From a bacterium (GTDB taxonomy: Bacteria; Vulcanimicrobiota; Vulcanimicrobiia; Vulcanimicrobiales; Vulcanimicrobiaceae), in assembly GCA_021805775.1 (NCBI GenBank), contig JAJZED010000003.1, positions 169,445 to 221,113 of the forward strand: DNA of 51,669 nucleotides, read 5' to 3'. How positions within the stretch are numbered: the stretch's first letter is position 1; each line of letters starts with the position of its first letter. The notes beneath the pieces are model-generated. The model saw only the letters and a list, made by a program, of their open reading frames with translations, did not search any database and was not told the DNA's origin. This document shows positions 16,665 to 25,600 of the stretch, piece after piece. Position numbers and translations under genes: made by a program.

Positions 16665-17926
16665 GAATAGGTGAATTCGTACGTCCCGATCCGCACGCTA
16701 TCGCCTTCGCGGACTCCACGCGCCTGAAGCTCTTTTTCCACGCCCATCTTCACCAGCGCGCGCTCGAATCGCGCGAGCGCTTCCTCGGAATCAAAATTCG
16801 TTCGTTCGGCAAGCTGCTCGACGCGTTCGCCCGTCACCACGAAGGTTCCGTCGTCATCGCGGGCGATGGTAAAGGTCTCGCGCGTGGGCAACGCGATTTG
16901 CGCTGGCGATATATCGATCGCGGCCGGCGGCGGAGCGAGCGAGAGCGCGCGCCACATCGCAGCGAGTAATTCCGGAATGCCCTGGTGAGTCGCCGCGCTG
17001 ATACCCAAGGTCTGCGGATCCCGCTCGCGCAACTCGGCGAAGCGTTCGCGCGCATCGGGAAGATCGAGCTTGCTGACCACGACGATCGTCGGCTTCTCCG
17101 GTAGCGCGGGGTTCCAGGCGCGGAGCTCCGCTTCAATCGTCGCACGATCGCTCGCCATCTCTTCGAGCGATTTTGCGCCGTCGAGAAGATGTACGAGCAC
17201 GCGCGTGCGCTCGACGTGCCGTAAGAAACGGTCGCCGAGCCCGGCGCCTTCATGAGCCCCTTCGATGAGGCCGGGGACATCGACGGCGACAAACGATCGC
17301 TCGTCGTCGAGGCGCACGACGCCGAGTTGCGGTTCGATCGTGGTAAACGGATAATCGGCGATCTTCGGGCGTGCCGCGGTGATCACCGAAAGCAAAGTCG
17401 ATTTGCCGGCGTTCGGTACGCCGACGATGCCGATGTCGGCAAGCAGTTTCAGCTCGAGACGAACGATGCAATCTTCACCCGCCTCACCGCGAATCGCGTA
17501 ATCGGGCGCCTGTCGCGCAGCGGTCGCGAAGTGCTGATTTCCCAGGCCGCCTTTCCCACCGCGCGCGACGAGCACGCGTTGACCGGGTTGGGCGAGATCG
17601 GCGAGCAATGCCTCGCTCTGCGTTTCGCTGCTCTTGTAGACGAGCGTGCCGACGGGCACCGGAATGACGAGATCGTCGCCGGCGCGCCCCGATTTATTCG
17701 AGGTGCCGCCCGCCTTGCCCGATTCGGCGGCGAACTTCCGCTTAAAGCGAAATTCGACCAGCGTGTTCAGTTCGGGCTCGGCGAGGAGATAGAGGCTGCC
17801 GCCATGGCCGCCGTCGCCGCCGGCGGGGCCGCCCTTCGGGACGTATTTTTCGCGGCGCCATGCAACGATGCCGTCCCCGCCGCGGCCGGCGGAGATTTCG
17901 ATCGTGGCTTCATCGATAAATTGCAC
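16661..17926 (-). CDS. obgE: Obg-family GTPase (ribosome assembly)
   Basis: A 421-aa Obg GTPase that acts in late 50S assembly and stress control. It has an N-terminal glycine-rich Obg fold (about residues 1-158, with GGxGGxG motifs), a G domain with GVPNAGKST (about residue 168), DVPGLIEGA, the NKxD-type motif as SKLD, and a C-terminal OCT domain (about 345-421) as in Firmicutes and Actinobacteria. It follows rpmA, a conserved pairing, but a perfect palindrome separates them and may reduce read-through. Confidence 0.96.
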   Translation of the reverse strand: MQFIDEATIEISAGRGGDGIVAWRREKYVPKGGPAGGDGGHGGSLYLLAEPELNTLVEFRFKRKFAAESGKAGGTSNKSGRAGDDLVIPVPVGTLVYKSSETQSEALLADLAQPGQRVLVARGGKGGLGNQHFATAARQAPDYAIRGEAGEDCIVRLELKLLADIGIVGVPNAGKSTLLSVITAARPKIADYPFTTIEPQLGVVRLDDERSFVAVDVPGLIEGAHEGAGLGDRFLRHVERTRVLVHLLDGAKSLEEMASDRATIEAELRAWNPALPEKPTIVVVSKLDLPDARERFAELRERDPQTLGISAATHQGIPELLAAMWRALSLAPPPAAIDISPAQIALPTRETFTIARDDDGTFVVTGERVEQLAERTNFDSEEALARFERALVKMGVEKELQARGVREGDSVRIGTYEFTYS

Positions 17927-17972
17927 TTAAGGTCGGTCTATTCCGCAGGCGGATGAGGGAGCCTTGAAAGAG

Positions 17973-18002
17973 CGACGGGGTGCCGCATGCGGCACCCCGT
18001 CG
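17973..18002. terminator. Perfect 30-bp palindrome between rpmA and obgE
   Basis: The sequence reads identically on both strands (CGACGGGGTGCCGCA and its complement), giving a 13-bp stem with a 4-nt loop. On the coding strand it is followed by CTCTTTC rather than a long U-run. It is more likely a partial attenuator or RNA-processing hairpin that lowers obgE relative to rpmA than a full terminator. Confidence 0.6.
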
Positions 18003-18028
18003 AAGAAGCGAGCGTTCCCGCCCCGCCG

Positions 18029-18310
18029 TTACGCGGAGAGCGGTTTGATATCGACGTGCTGCTTGTTCCGGCGCGTCGCGAACTGCACCGTTCCCTCGGT
18101 CAGGGCGAAGAGGGTGTGGTCGCGGCCGATGCCGACGTTCTCACCGGGGTAGAATTTCGTACCGCGTTGGCGGACGATAATATTTCCCGCGAGCACGTGC
18201 TGGCCGCCGAAACGCTTGACGCCGAGGCGCTGCGAATTGGAGTCCCGGCCGTTGCGGGTAGAGCCGGCGCCCTTCTTGGACGCGAAAAGCTGCAGATCGA
18301 ATACGAACAT
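18029..18310 (-). CDS. rpmA: 50S ribosomal protein L27 with cleavable N-terminal leader
   Basis: A 93-aa bL27 protein near the peptidyl-transferase centre. Its N-terminus, [16 protein letters not shown], has the Firmicutes-type leader ending LQLFA before the functional SKKG tail. In Staphylococcus this leader is removed by the protease Prp at the same point. A longer frame starts at 18331, but 18310 gives the family start, and a strong promoter would put the transcript start just before it. rplU and prp, often adjacent, are not here. Confidence 0.95.
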   Translation of the reverse strand: MFVFDLQLFASKKGAGSTRNGRDSNSQRLGVKRFGGQHVLAGNIIVRQRGTKFYPGENVGIGRDHTLFALTEGTVQFATRRNKQHVDIKPLSA

Positions 18311-18319
18311 AGCCGCAAG

Positions 18320-18348
18320 AGTATACCGCAAGCGGGGCTCGGGGTCAA
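18320..18348 (-). promoter_or_regulatory. Predicted sigma70-type promoter of rpmA
   Basis: On the minus strand TTGACC (18348-18343) and TATACT (18325-18320) are separated by 17 bp, a near-consensus promoter. The -10 box ends 9 nt before the rpmA ATG, and no Shine-Dalgarno is visible in that gap. The rpmA operon transcript is probably leaderless or nearly so. Confidence 0.7.
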
Positions 18349-18407
18349 ATGGCGCGCCGGGCGTTTTGGGGGCCGAGCGGCCGCTGCCGGCCCCTGCCCG
18401 GTCTTGT

Positions 18408-18437
18408 CGCGAGCGAACGACCGGACGTTCGCTCGCG
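18408..18437 (+). promoter_or_regulatory. Inverted repeat upstream of the first cupredoxin gene
   Basis: Perfect 12-bp arms (CGCGAGCGAACG at 18408-18419 and its complement at 18426-18437) flank a 6-nt loop. It sits 62 bp before the cupredoxin ATG in the divergent rpmA/cupredoxin interval and could be an operator or an RNA hairpin. Confidence 0.5.
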
Positions 18438-18446
18438 TTCTATCGG

Positions 18447-18458
18447 GGAGGCGCCTCC
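18447..18458 (+). promoter_or_regulatory. 12-bp perfect palindrome in the cupredoxin leader
   Basis: GGAGGCGCCTCC lies 41 bp before the cupredoxin start, just after the larger inverted repeat. A protein-binding site is possible. No known consensus is recognised. Confidence 0.35.
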
Positions 18459-18499
18459 GAGGCGTCGAAGGAGCCATCGAAAGGAGTCTATCCACACCC

Positions 18500-18928
18500 A
18501 TGCCAGTCAAGCCAAAATATATGGCGGCTGCCGCAGCTTTGCTTGTCGGCACGCTCGCATTTTCGCTCCACGCGGGGGCGGCCCCGGTGCCGAATGCCGG
18601 GCAGAAGGGCTCTTCTGCCGATCGCGTCGCCGTCGCGCAAGCCAAGGCGGCCCGGACGATCGAGCTCAAGGCCTACCGCTACTCGTTCGAACCCGAGACG
18701 ATTACCGTCCACGAAGGCGAACCGGTCACGTTGCGGCTCACCAGCAAGGACGTCACCCATGGGATCGCCGATGCCGATCTCGGTATTCCCAACACCGTCA
18801 TTTTCAAAGGCAAAACCAGCACCGTGACCTTCACGCCGAAAAAACTCGGTACGTTCAAAGTGCACTGCTCGGTTTTCTGCGGCGTCGGCCACGGCAACAT
18901 GATGTTGACCGTCAAAGTCATTAAATAA
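18500..18928 (+). CDS. Exported CuA-type cupredoxin
   Basis: A 142-aa protein with a Sec signal peptide (basic start, hydrophobic stretch about residues 8-22, then AGA) and a cupredoxin domain. The ligand set is that of cytochrome oxidase subunit II CuA sites: a His in VTHGIAD, then CSVFCGVGHGNM (Cys-x3-Cys-x3-His-x2-Met). It lacks the membrane helices of a true COX2, so it is probably a periplasmic electron carrier. AAAGGAG lies at 18480-18486, rather far from the ATG. A close paralogue lies at 20190-20576 beyond the Cyc2-like gene, suggesting one electron-transfer module. Confidence 0.85.
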   Translation: MPVKPKYMAAAAALLVGTLAFSLHAGAAPVPNAGQKGSSADRVAVAQAKAARTIELKAYRYSFEPETITVHEGEPVTLRLTSKDVTHGIADADLGIPNTVIFKGKTSTVTFTPKKLGTFKVHCSVFCGVGHGNMMLTVKVIK

Positions 18929-18953
18929 GAACGAGCACCGTTCGTCGGTTAGG

Positions 18954-18993
18954 AAAAAGAGCGGGCCCCCGTATTTCGGGAGCCCGCTCTTTT
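18954..18993. terminator. Bidirectional rho-independent terminator
   Basis: A perfect 12-bp stem (AAAAGAGCGGGC at 18955-18966, GCCCGCTCTTTT at 18982-18993), extended by C/G pairs inside, has A-rich and T-rich flanks on both strands. It sits between the convergent cupredoxin and cytochrome-porin genes and should stop transcription from either side. Confidence 0.88.
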
Positions 18994-19017
18994 CTCGCGA
19001 CGCTTACCGTGGAGATC

Positions 19018-20193
19018 TTAGTGGTTCTTCCACCACGGCCCGCCCCAGAGCAGCTGATAGCTCCAGACCGGCGTGCCGCCGACCGTCATGGCATCTTCGA
19101 CCGTGAACACGACGTTCGGTTGGATGTTGACGGCGAGATCGCCGATGTAGTAGTTGTTGACGCCGCCCATTCCGTCGTTCGTGGTGTCGTAGCGCAGGTC
19201 GAGATTCGCTTTCGGCAGCACGTTGTAGATTGCTTCGAGCGAATACGCATGGCTCTGCGACGAGACCGCCGGCGAAATATCTTGCGGGTTATTGTCGTTC
19301 CCTTGGAGATCGACGCCGAGCAACATATATTTCGGCCCGGTGTAGGCGACGAGGCCGCCGTAGCGTGAGTAGGTATCCTTCGCTCCGGAAGGTAGCGGCG
19401 TCGTGCCGCCTTCGAAGGCGAGGCCGCCCGACCAACGGGTCTCCGGCCACATATACATCAGCGAACCGACGACCGCTTGCCCGACCGCACCGGCGGCCGA
19501 ATTATCGGTGTCGTTGTCGTAGGCTGTTTCCAGCGGGCCTTCGTTCGTCATGTAGGCGACGTTGCCGATGAGTCCTTTCGAACCGATCTGCGTGTAGGAT
19601 GCGCCCCAGCGATTATCGCCGACGCCGACGCCGTTATTGCCGACGCCGAGCGCGGCGAACGAGTAGCCCGAGAGCGAGAGATTCATCGCCACCCACGGTG
19701 CAAAGAAGGGGGTCGGGAACATGCCGACCTGGAGACTTCCGTTGCCGTGGCTGAGGCCGTTATAGGCGATCCAGCCTTGATCGATCGAAGCCGCCGGCAT
19801 GCTGCCTTCGACGATCGGCACCGAGGCGTAGTAGGTGAAATCTTTTCCGAGATAACCTGCGCTGAGCAGATCGATGACGCCGACCATGACTTTGTTGCCG
19901 AAGGTGGGATCGGCGACGCTCGATTTATTGAGCGTAAACTCCAGCGCGACGGGTAGGTGTTTGTTGTTCTCCATCTGCGCGTGCGCGTCGAGGACGCGCG
20001 CGAAGTTCGTCGCCAGCACGTAGCGGCCGGTGGCGTTGAGATTGGGAACGGAGGTATGGCACATCTGGCAGCTGACGCCGCCCTGTGCATTAGCGAAGAG
20101 CGGGATGGCGCTCGCCGGACGCGCCGAACCGAGGATGGCAAACGCCATCCCCAGTGCGACGATCAGTCCGCTGCGACCGATTTTGGCGTTCAT
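19018..20193 (-). CDS. Cyc2-like fused monoheme cytochrome-porin
   Basis: A 391-aa exported protein. A signal peptide (to about residue 29, ASA) is followed by one heme-binding motif, SCQMCH (about residue 43), in the context PLFANAQGG...CHTSVPNLNATGR. This resembles the N-terminus of Cyc2 outer-membrane iron oxidases (FAxxTGxxCxxCHxxxPxLNxxGR). The remaining 330 residues have alternating polar/aromatic strands and Gly/Asn/Asp-rich turns ending in WWKNH, as in a porin barrel, and the length fits Cyc2. It is coupled to a CuA cupredoxin upstream (ATGA), supporting electron transfer. Whether the donor is Fe(II) or another source cannot be seen. Confidence 0.68.
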   Translation of the reverse strand: MNAKIGRSGLIVALGMAFAILGSARPASAIPLFANAQGGVSCQMCHTSVPNLNATGRYVLATNFARVLDAHAQMENNKHLPVALEFTLNKSSVADPTFGNKVMVGVIDLLSAGYLGKDFTYYASVPIVEGSMPAASIDQGWIAYNGLSHGNGSLQVGMFPTPFFAPWVAMNLSLSGYSFAALGVGNNGVGVGDNRWGASYTQIGSKGLIGNVAYMTNEGPLETAYDNDTDNSAAGAVGQAVVGSLMYMWPETRWSGGLAFEGGTTPLPSGAKDTYSRYGGLVAYTGPKYMLLGVDLQGNDNNPQDISPAVSSQSHAYSLEAIYNVLPKANLDLRYDTTNDGMGGVNNYYIGDLAVNIQPNVVFTVEDAMTVGGTPVWSYQLLWGGPWWKNH

Positions 20194-20576
20194 TGTTTTA
20201 CTATCACCGTTAGCTTCATGTTTGCGTGATTGAGGCCGCAGAAAATCGCGCAGGGGAGAACGTAGGTGCCGGCTTTGGTCGGGGTCACGGCGACGTTCAC
20301 TACCTTGCCCGGTTGAATGCGGGTGAGCGGGATGTGGAGCCGATTAGAAACGAGGCCGTGCACTCCTCCTGACGAGGTCAGGTGCAGGGTGGTCGTTTTA
20401 CCGACGTGCATCACGATCGTGCTGGGAGTGAATTTGCCATCCGAGCTGGCAACGATGTTGGTCGTCCCTGCGGCGGCGACTGCGTTGGTAACGCCGGCGG
20501 CGCCGGCGGGGCGGGCCCCCGCACCGAGTGCGATGAGGGCAAGGGTTGCGATAAAGGTGGTAAGCGTGCGTTTCAT
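20190..20576 (-). CDS. Exported CuA-type cupredoxin (second paralogue)
   Basis: A 128-aa protein with a signal peptide (MKRTLTTFIATLALIALGAG) and a cupredoxin domain with His in GGVHGL and CAIFCGLNHANM, the full Cys/Cys/His/Met CuA set. It is clearly paralogous to the cupredoxin at 18500. The start at 20576 has a strong AGGAGGA Shine-Dalgarno 4 nt upstream. Its stop overlaps the start of the cytochrome-porin gene, so the two are made together. Likely role: periplasmic electron carrier. Confidence 0.86.
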   Translation of the reverse strand: MKRTLTTFIATLALIALGAGARPAGAAGVTNAVAAAGTTNIVASSDGKFTPSTIVMHVGKTTTLHLTSSGGVHGLVSNRLHIPLTRIQPGKVVNVAVTPTKAGTYVLPCAIFCGLNHANMKLTVIVKQ

Positions 20577-20678
20577 GAGTTCCTCCTGTGGATCGAATGG
20601 TACGCGCCGCATACGAAGACGCGATGAGCCCTCGGGGAACAGGTTGGGAAGAAGTGGAGAACCGGAGAGGGGTCGACG

Positions 20679-21950
20679 ATGGGGCGACCGTACCTACCAA
20701 CCGCTTTGGAGAAAAAACGAGTGGTGGTCACCGGGCTCGGGGCCGTGACGCCGTTAGGGAATACCCGAGATGAATTCTGGCGACGACTGATCGCCGGCGA
20801 TTCGGGCGTTGGCCCGATCACGGCGTTCGACGCGAGCGCCTTCACCACGCGCATCGCCGCCGAGGTTCGCGATTTCGATAGCGACGCTCTACTCGGGCGC
20901 AAGGAAGCGCGGCGCATGGATCGCTTCACGCAGTTCGCGATGGTCGCAGCGAACGAAGCGATCGCCGACGCCGCCCTACCGAACGACGAGGCGATGAAAG
21001 AACGCATCGGCGCGGTGATGGGGAGCGGCATCGGCGGCATCATTACCTTCTGGCTCGAATCGGAGAAATCGGCGGTCGCCGGAACCTGGTCGCGCTGCTC
21101 GCCTTTCTTCATTCCGATGTTGATGGCGAACGCGGCCCCGGCGCAAATTTCGATGCAACACGGCTTCCGCGGCCCAATCTTCTCGGTCGCGAGTGCCTGT
21201 GCTAGTGCGAACGACGCGATGGCGATCGCCTTCCGCAACGTCGCGAACGGCGAGGCGATTGCCGTGGTAACCGGCGGCAGCGAGGCGGCCGTCTCGCCGC
21301 TGGCGATCGGCGGTTTCTGTTCGATGAAAGCGATGTCGACGCGAAACGACGAGCCGACGAAGGCCTCGCGCCCATTCGATAAGGAACGCGACGGCTTCGT
21401 GCTCGGCGAAGGCTCCGGCGTGCTGGTCTTCGAGGAATACGAACATGCGCGGGCGCGCGACGCGCGGATCTATTGCGAGGTGTTGGGCTATGGCGAATCC
21501 GCCGATGCCTACAATATCGTCGCCGTCGATCCCGATGGTCGCGGCGTGAAACTCGCGTTAGAACGAGCGCTCGCGCAATCGGGAATCGCTCGCGACGAAG
21601 TCGATTATATCAACGCACACGGCACGTCGACGCCGATCGGTGACCCGGCGGAATCGAAAGCGATCGAAGAGACGTTCGGCGAACGCGCCGCCAAGATCGC
21701 GGTGAGCTCCACGAAATCGATGCACGGCCACGCGCTCGGCGCCGCCGGCGGTATCGAAGGGGTCGCCACCGTGCTCGCCGTCGCTAACGACCTCGTGCCC
21801 CCGACGGTGAATTACGAGTTCCCCGACCCCGAGTGTCGGCTCGATTACGTTCCCAACGTCGCACGGAAAATGACGGTGAACGTCGCGTTCTCCAATTCGT
21901 TCGGCTTTGGCGGCCATAACAGCGTGTTGGTCTTCGGCAAAGTACGGTAG
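20679..21950 (+). CDS. fabF: Beta-ketoacyl-ACP synthase II
   Basis: A 423-aa thiolase-fold condensing enzyme that elongates acyl-ACP in fatty-acid synthesis. The catalytic triad is visible: Cys in SACASAND, His in NAHGTSTP and His in KSMHGHALGAAGG (usually SMTGH). ATG 20679 follows a purine-rich GGAGAGG. It is first of a fabF-rnc-smc run, a conserved order. acpP and fabD, often adjacent, are not in the window. Confidence 0.94.
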   Translation: MGRPYLPTALEKKRVVVTGLGAVTPLGNTRDEFWRRLIAGDSGVGPITAFDASAFTTRIAAEVRDFDSDALLGRKEARRMDRFTQFAMVAANEAIADAALPNDEAMKERIGAVMGSGIGGIITFWLESEKSAVAGTWSRCSPFFIPMLMANAAPAQISMQHGFRGPIFSVASACASANDAMAIAFRNVANGEAIAVVTGGSEAAVSPLAIGGFCSMKAMSTRNDEPTKASRPFDKERDGFVLGEGSGVLVFEEYEHARARDARIYCEVLGYGESADAYNIVAVDPDGRGVKLALERALAQSGIARDEVDYINAHGTSTPIGDPAESKAIEETFGERAAKIAVSSTKSMHGHALGAAGGIEGVATVLAVANDLVPPTVNYEFPDPECRLDYVPNVARKMTVNVAFSNSFGFGGHNSVLVFGKVR

Positions 21951-21956
21951 CTAACG

Positions 21957-22673
21957 ATGGCCGGTGAGGCGCGGCGCCGCCGCGTGCGCGCATGGTTACG
22001 CCTGGCGGGAATTCGCAGCGCCGGGGAGATCGGGCACATCGAACTCGCGTTACGGCACGGCTCCTTCGCGCGCGAGCATGGCGGCGAAAGCAACGAGCGA
22101 CTGGAGTTTCTCGGCGACTCGGTGCTCGGATTTATCGTTGCGACCTGGCTATACGAAATGTTTCCGACCTTGACCGAAGGCGAATTGACGCTACGAAAGG
22201 CACGTATCGTGAAAGATGAGGCGCTCGCCGTCACTGCGGCGCGCCTCGGTTTCGACGATGCAATCGAGTTGGGCATCGGAATGCGCAATTCCGGCGGAAC
22301 CGAGAATGCGTCGATCCTTGCGAATACCTTCGAAGCGTTCGTCGCCGCGCTCTACCTTCAATTCGGCGTCGAGGCCGCGCGAAAATTCGTGCTCGAGCAA
22401 CACGTCGCTCGGGTCGATCTCGATCCGCTCGCACTCGTCGACCCGAAGACCCGCCTGCAACAATACACGCAGGCACATGCCCTCGGATTGCCCTCGTACG
22501 ACGACCGCGGCGAGGGGACGCCGCAGCGCCCCGCTTTTACCTCGACGGTCGTTATCGACGGGCGCCCCCTGGGAAGTGGGAGCGGCGCGTCGAAACGAGC
22601 GGCCCAGCAGGCGGCTGCGATAGCCGCGCTACGCACGCTTGAAAGCGCTTCGGGCGCGCAAGGAATCTCGTGA
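21957..22673 (+). CDS. rnc: Ribonuclease III
   Basis: A 238-aa double-strand-specific RNase for rRNA and mRNA processing. It has the signature NERLEFLGDSVLG in the catalytic domain, the second acidic cluster at NTFEAFVAALY, and a C-terminal dsRNA-binding domain (about residues 160-230) with GSGSGASKRAAQQAAA. It starts 6 bp after fabF and overlaps smc by 4 bp. Confidence 0.96.
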   Translation: MAGEARRRRVRAWLRLAGIRSAGEIGHIELALRHGSFAREHGGESNERLEFLGDSVLGFIVATWLYEMFPTLTEGELTLRKARIVKDEALAVTAARLGFDDAIELGIGMRNSGGTENASILANTFEAFVAALYLQFGVEAARKFVLEQHVARVDLDPLALVDPKTRLQQYTQAHALGLPSYDDRGEGTPQRPAFTSTVVIDGRPLGSGSGASKRAAQQAAAIAALRTLESASGAQGIS

Positions 22674-25600
22674 AACTCAGGAAGATCAAGGCGTTCGGCT
22701 TCAAGACGTTTGCCGATGCAATAACGCTCGATTTTGCGGGCGGCATTACCGGCATCGTCGGGCCGAACGGATCGGGAAAATCGAATATCGTCGATGCCTT
22801 TCGTTGGGTATTGGGCGAGACCAGCACGCGCAGCCTTCGTTCCGACAAACTCGAAGGCGTCATTTTTGCCGGCACGGATAAACGGAAGCCGCTCGGCCTT
22901 GCCGAGGTCTCGCTGACGTTCGATAATACCGACGGCCGCCTGGCAACGGATTTTCGCGAAGTCGAAATCACGCGCCGCACCTACCGTGCGGGCGAGAGCG
23001 AGTATTTCATCAACCGCTCGCAGGTGCGCCTGCGCGACATCCACGATCTCTTAATGGGCACGGGGCTCGGGCCGGGTTCGTATTCGATCGTTTCGCAAGG
23101 ACAGATCGATGCGATCCTCACCAGCAAACCCGCAGAGCGGCGCGCGCTCTTTGAAGAGACGGCAGGTATCAATAAATTCCTCGCTCGTAAAAACGAGTCG
23201 CTGCGCCAGCTTGAAAAAACCGAACAGAACGCGATCCGCATCAACGATCTGATCGCCGAGATCGAAAAACGAATTCCCGAACTCGAGACGCAAGTGCGGC
23301 GCGCGAAGCGTTACCGCAAAGTACAAGCGCGGGTCCGCGACCTGGAGATCCTCTCCTATCTGCGCGCGAGTGCCTCGCGCCGCGAAGAGCGGACGCACCT
23401 CGCCGATGAGAGCGCGCGCATCGAAGAGCGTCGCGGTAACGCAGCGGCGAGCGCCGCGAGCCTCGGGGGGCTTTTCTCGGAGGTGCGGAACCGGCTCTAT
23501 CAGGCCGATCTCGCACTAGAAGATCTGCGTGCAAACGCGCAAGAGCGCCGAGCCGAGCTCGCGCGGGTCGAAGCCGATTATGCCGCCGCACTCGCGCGCC
23601 GCGAGGCGCTCGAAGCGCAGGATACGCAGACCTCGGCCGATGTCGAACGCGTCGCCCGCGAGCGCGAAGAGCTCGGAGCGACGATCGAACGCCTCGAGGC
23701 CGAGATCGAGCCGTTGGTTATCGAACTCGAGGCTGCGCGCGAACGCGAACTCGCCGCGCAGGCGACGCTCGCGCAGGCGCGGGCGCAGCTCGACGCGATC
23801 TTCACGCGCTTACGCGAGGTCGAAGCCGACGTCGCACGCGAAGCGACGGCGCGGGCGGAACGCCGAGCTCAGGGCGAGAGTTTGCGCGGCGAGATCGCGC
23901 GACTTGAAGGCGAGATCGCCGACGATGCCGCACGGCTCGGCGGGCTCGAACATTCGGTCACCGAGAGCACGCATCGATACGCGCAACACGAAAGCGCGCT
24001 CGCACACGCCGAAGAACAGCAGCGCGATGCCCGAAGCGCCGTGGAGAGCGCGCAAGCAGTCAACGCGCAGGCGCAGAGCGCCGCGGCGACCGCGACGGCA
24101 TCGTTGCGCGAATATGCCGGTGAGGTGAAAGCCGCCGAATCGCGGCTGCACACCATCGAGGAGCTCGAAAATTCGCTGGAAGGGCACGTGCCCGGGACGC
24201 GCGCGGTGATGGAAGCCAAGCAGCGCGGTGAACTCGGCGGCATCGAGGGGATCGTCAGCAACCTCATTACGACCGACGAAAAATACGCACGCGCGATGGA
24301 TATCGCGTTCGGCGCGCGCCTCTCAAATATCGTTACCACAAGTTCCGAAGATGCCGAGCGCGGCATTGAGTTTCTCAATGCGCGCGAGGCAGGGCGCGCC
24401 ACGTTCTTGCCGCTCGACACGCTCTCGGCCCGCGATGCCAGGACGATGACCCCGGAATTGAGCGCGATTCCCGGTGTGATCGATTTCGCGCATCGCCTCG
24501 TCCGTACCGACGCGCGTTACGAAGGCGTCGTTCGTTTTCTCGTCGGCAACGTGTTGGTCGTCGACACGCTGCAGACCGGCATTCATTTGGTGCGCGAACG
24601 CAAACTGCGCGAAACGATCGTCACGCTCGGCGGCGAGCAAATTACCGGCGGTGGGGCGATCACCGGCGGACGCTTTCAACGCGAACGTTCGTTACTTTCG
24701 CGGCGGGTTGCGGCACAAACTTTACGCGGGCAGCTCGACGCGATGCATGCAACCTTGCGACGCCTCGAGGCCGAAGCGAGCGCCTGCGCGGAGCGCATCA
24801 CCAGTACTGCGCGCGCGCTCGACGAAGCACGCGAAGCTTCCAATGCTTGCGACGTGCATGTGACCGAATTGCGCGGTGAACTCGCCGCGCTCGGGGCGAC
24901 GCTCGAACGCACGAATGCCGAGGTCGGCGCGGTACGCGCGCATATCGACGAGCGGCGGGGTGCGTTGGCGGTCGCTCGCGAACGGGCGCTCGCGCTTGGC
25001 GACGAGACGACGTCGCGCGCGAGCGGCGACGAAGAGCGCGAACGCCTCGAGGCGGAGCTCGCGCAAGCTCGCGCCGGCATCGCTCGCTGCGAAGAGCAAC
25101 AGCGCGAGGCGACGCAGATAGCGGCCGCGTTGCGCGAAAGGAATGCGGCGTTGCACGCCGAGCGGGACGCCGCAGCGGCGCGCTTGGGGATGCTCGACCA
25201 GAACCAAGAACGCGCGCGCGACGCACGGGAGCGCATGCTCGCCGAGATCGGCACGCTCGCCGACGAAACGCGGCGGCTGCACGCCCATGCCGAAGGCCTG
25301 CGCGGCGGCGTTACCGAGATCGACACGCGGCTCGAAAACGCGCGCCGCGAACGCGAGCAACTCGGCGCGCGCCAAGCTCAACTCGAGGGCGAGCTCAAAC
25401 AAGCGGAGTTCGAAGAACGCGAGGCTTCGCACGAAGGCGAGCGCGTGCGCACGCGCCTTGCCGAGATCGATGCGGAGTTGGGGATGCTCGTCGCACAGTT
25501 CGCCCAGAACCCCGCGGGCGACGACGAGTGCGCCGATGTCGCCTCGCGCTACGCAGATCAGGGCGATGAAGTCGTCGAGGATTTACCGCGGCTGCGCGAC

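Noticed and set aside
17987-18499. Long upstream extension of the first cupredoxin in the same frame
   Set aside because: It lies over rpmA on the opposite strand; the ATG at 18500 gives a proper signal peptide.
20679-22673. Full fatty-acid operon around fabF
   Set aside because: No acpP, fabD, fabG or fabH is next to it; only fabF is present.
22650-22690. Third parS-like site near the smc start (CGTGAAAC)
   Set aside because: Only one half of the palindrome is present.
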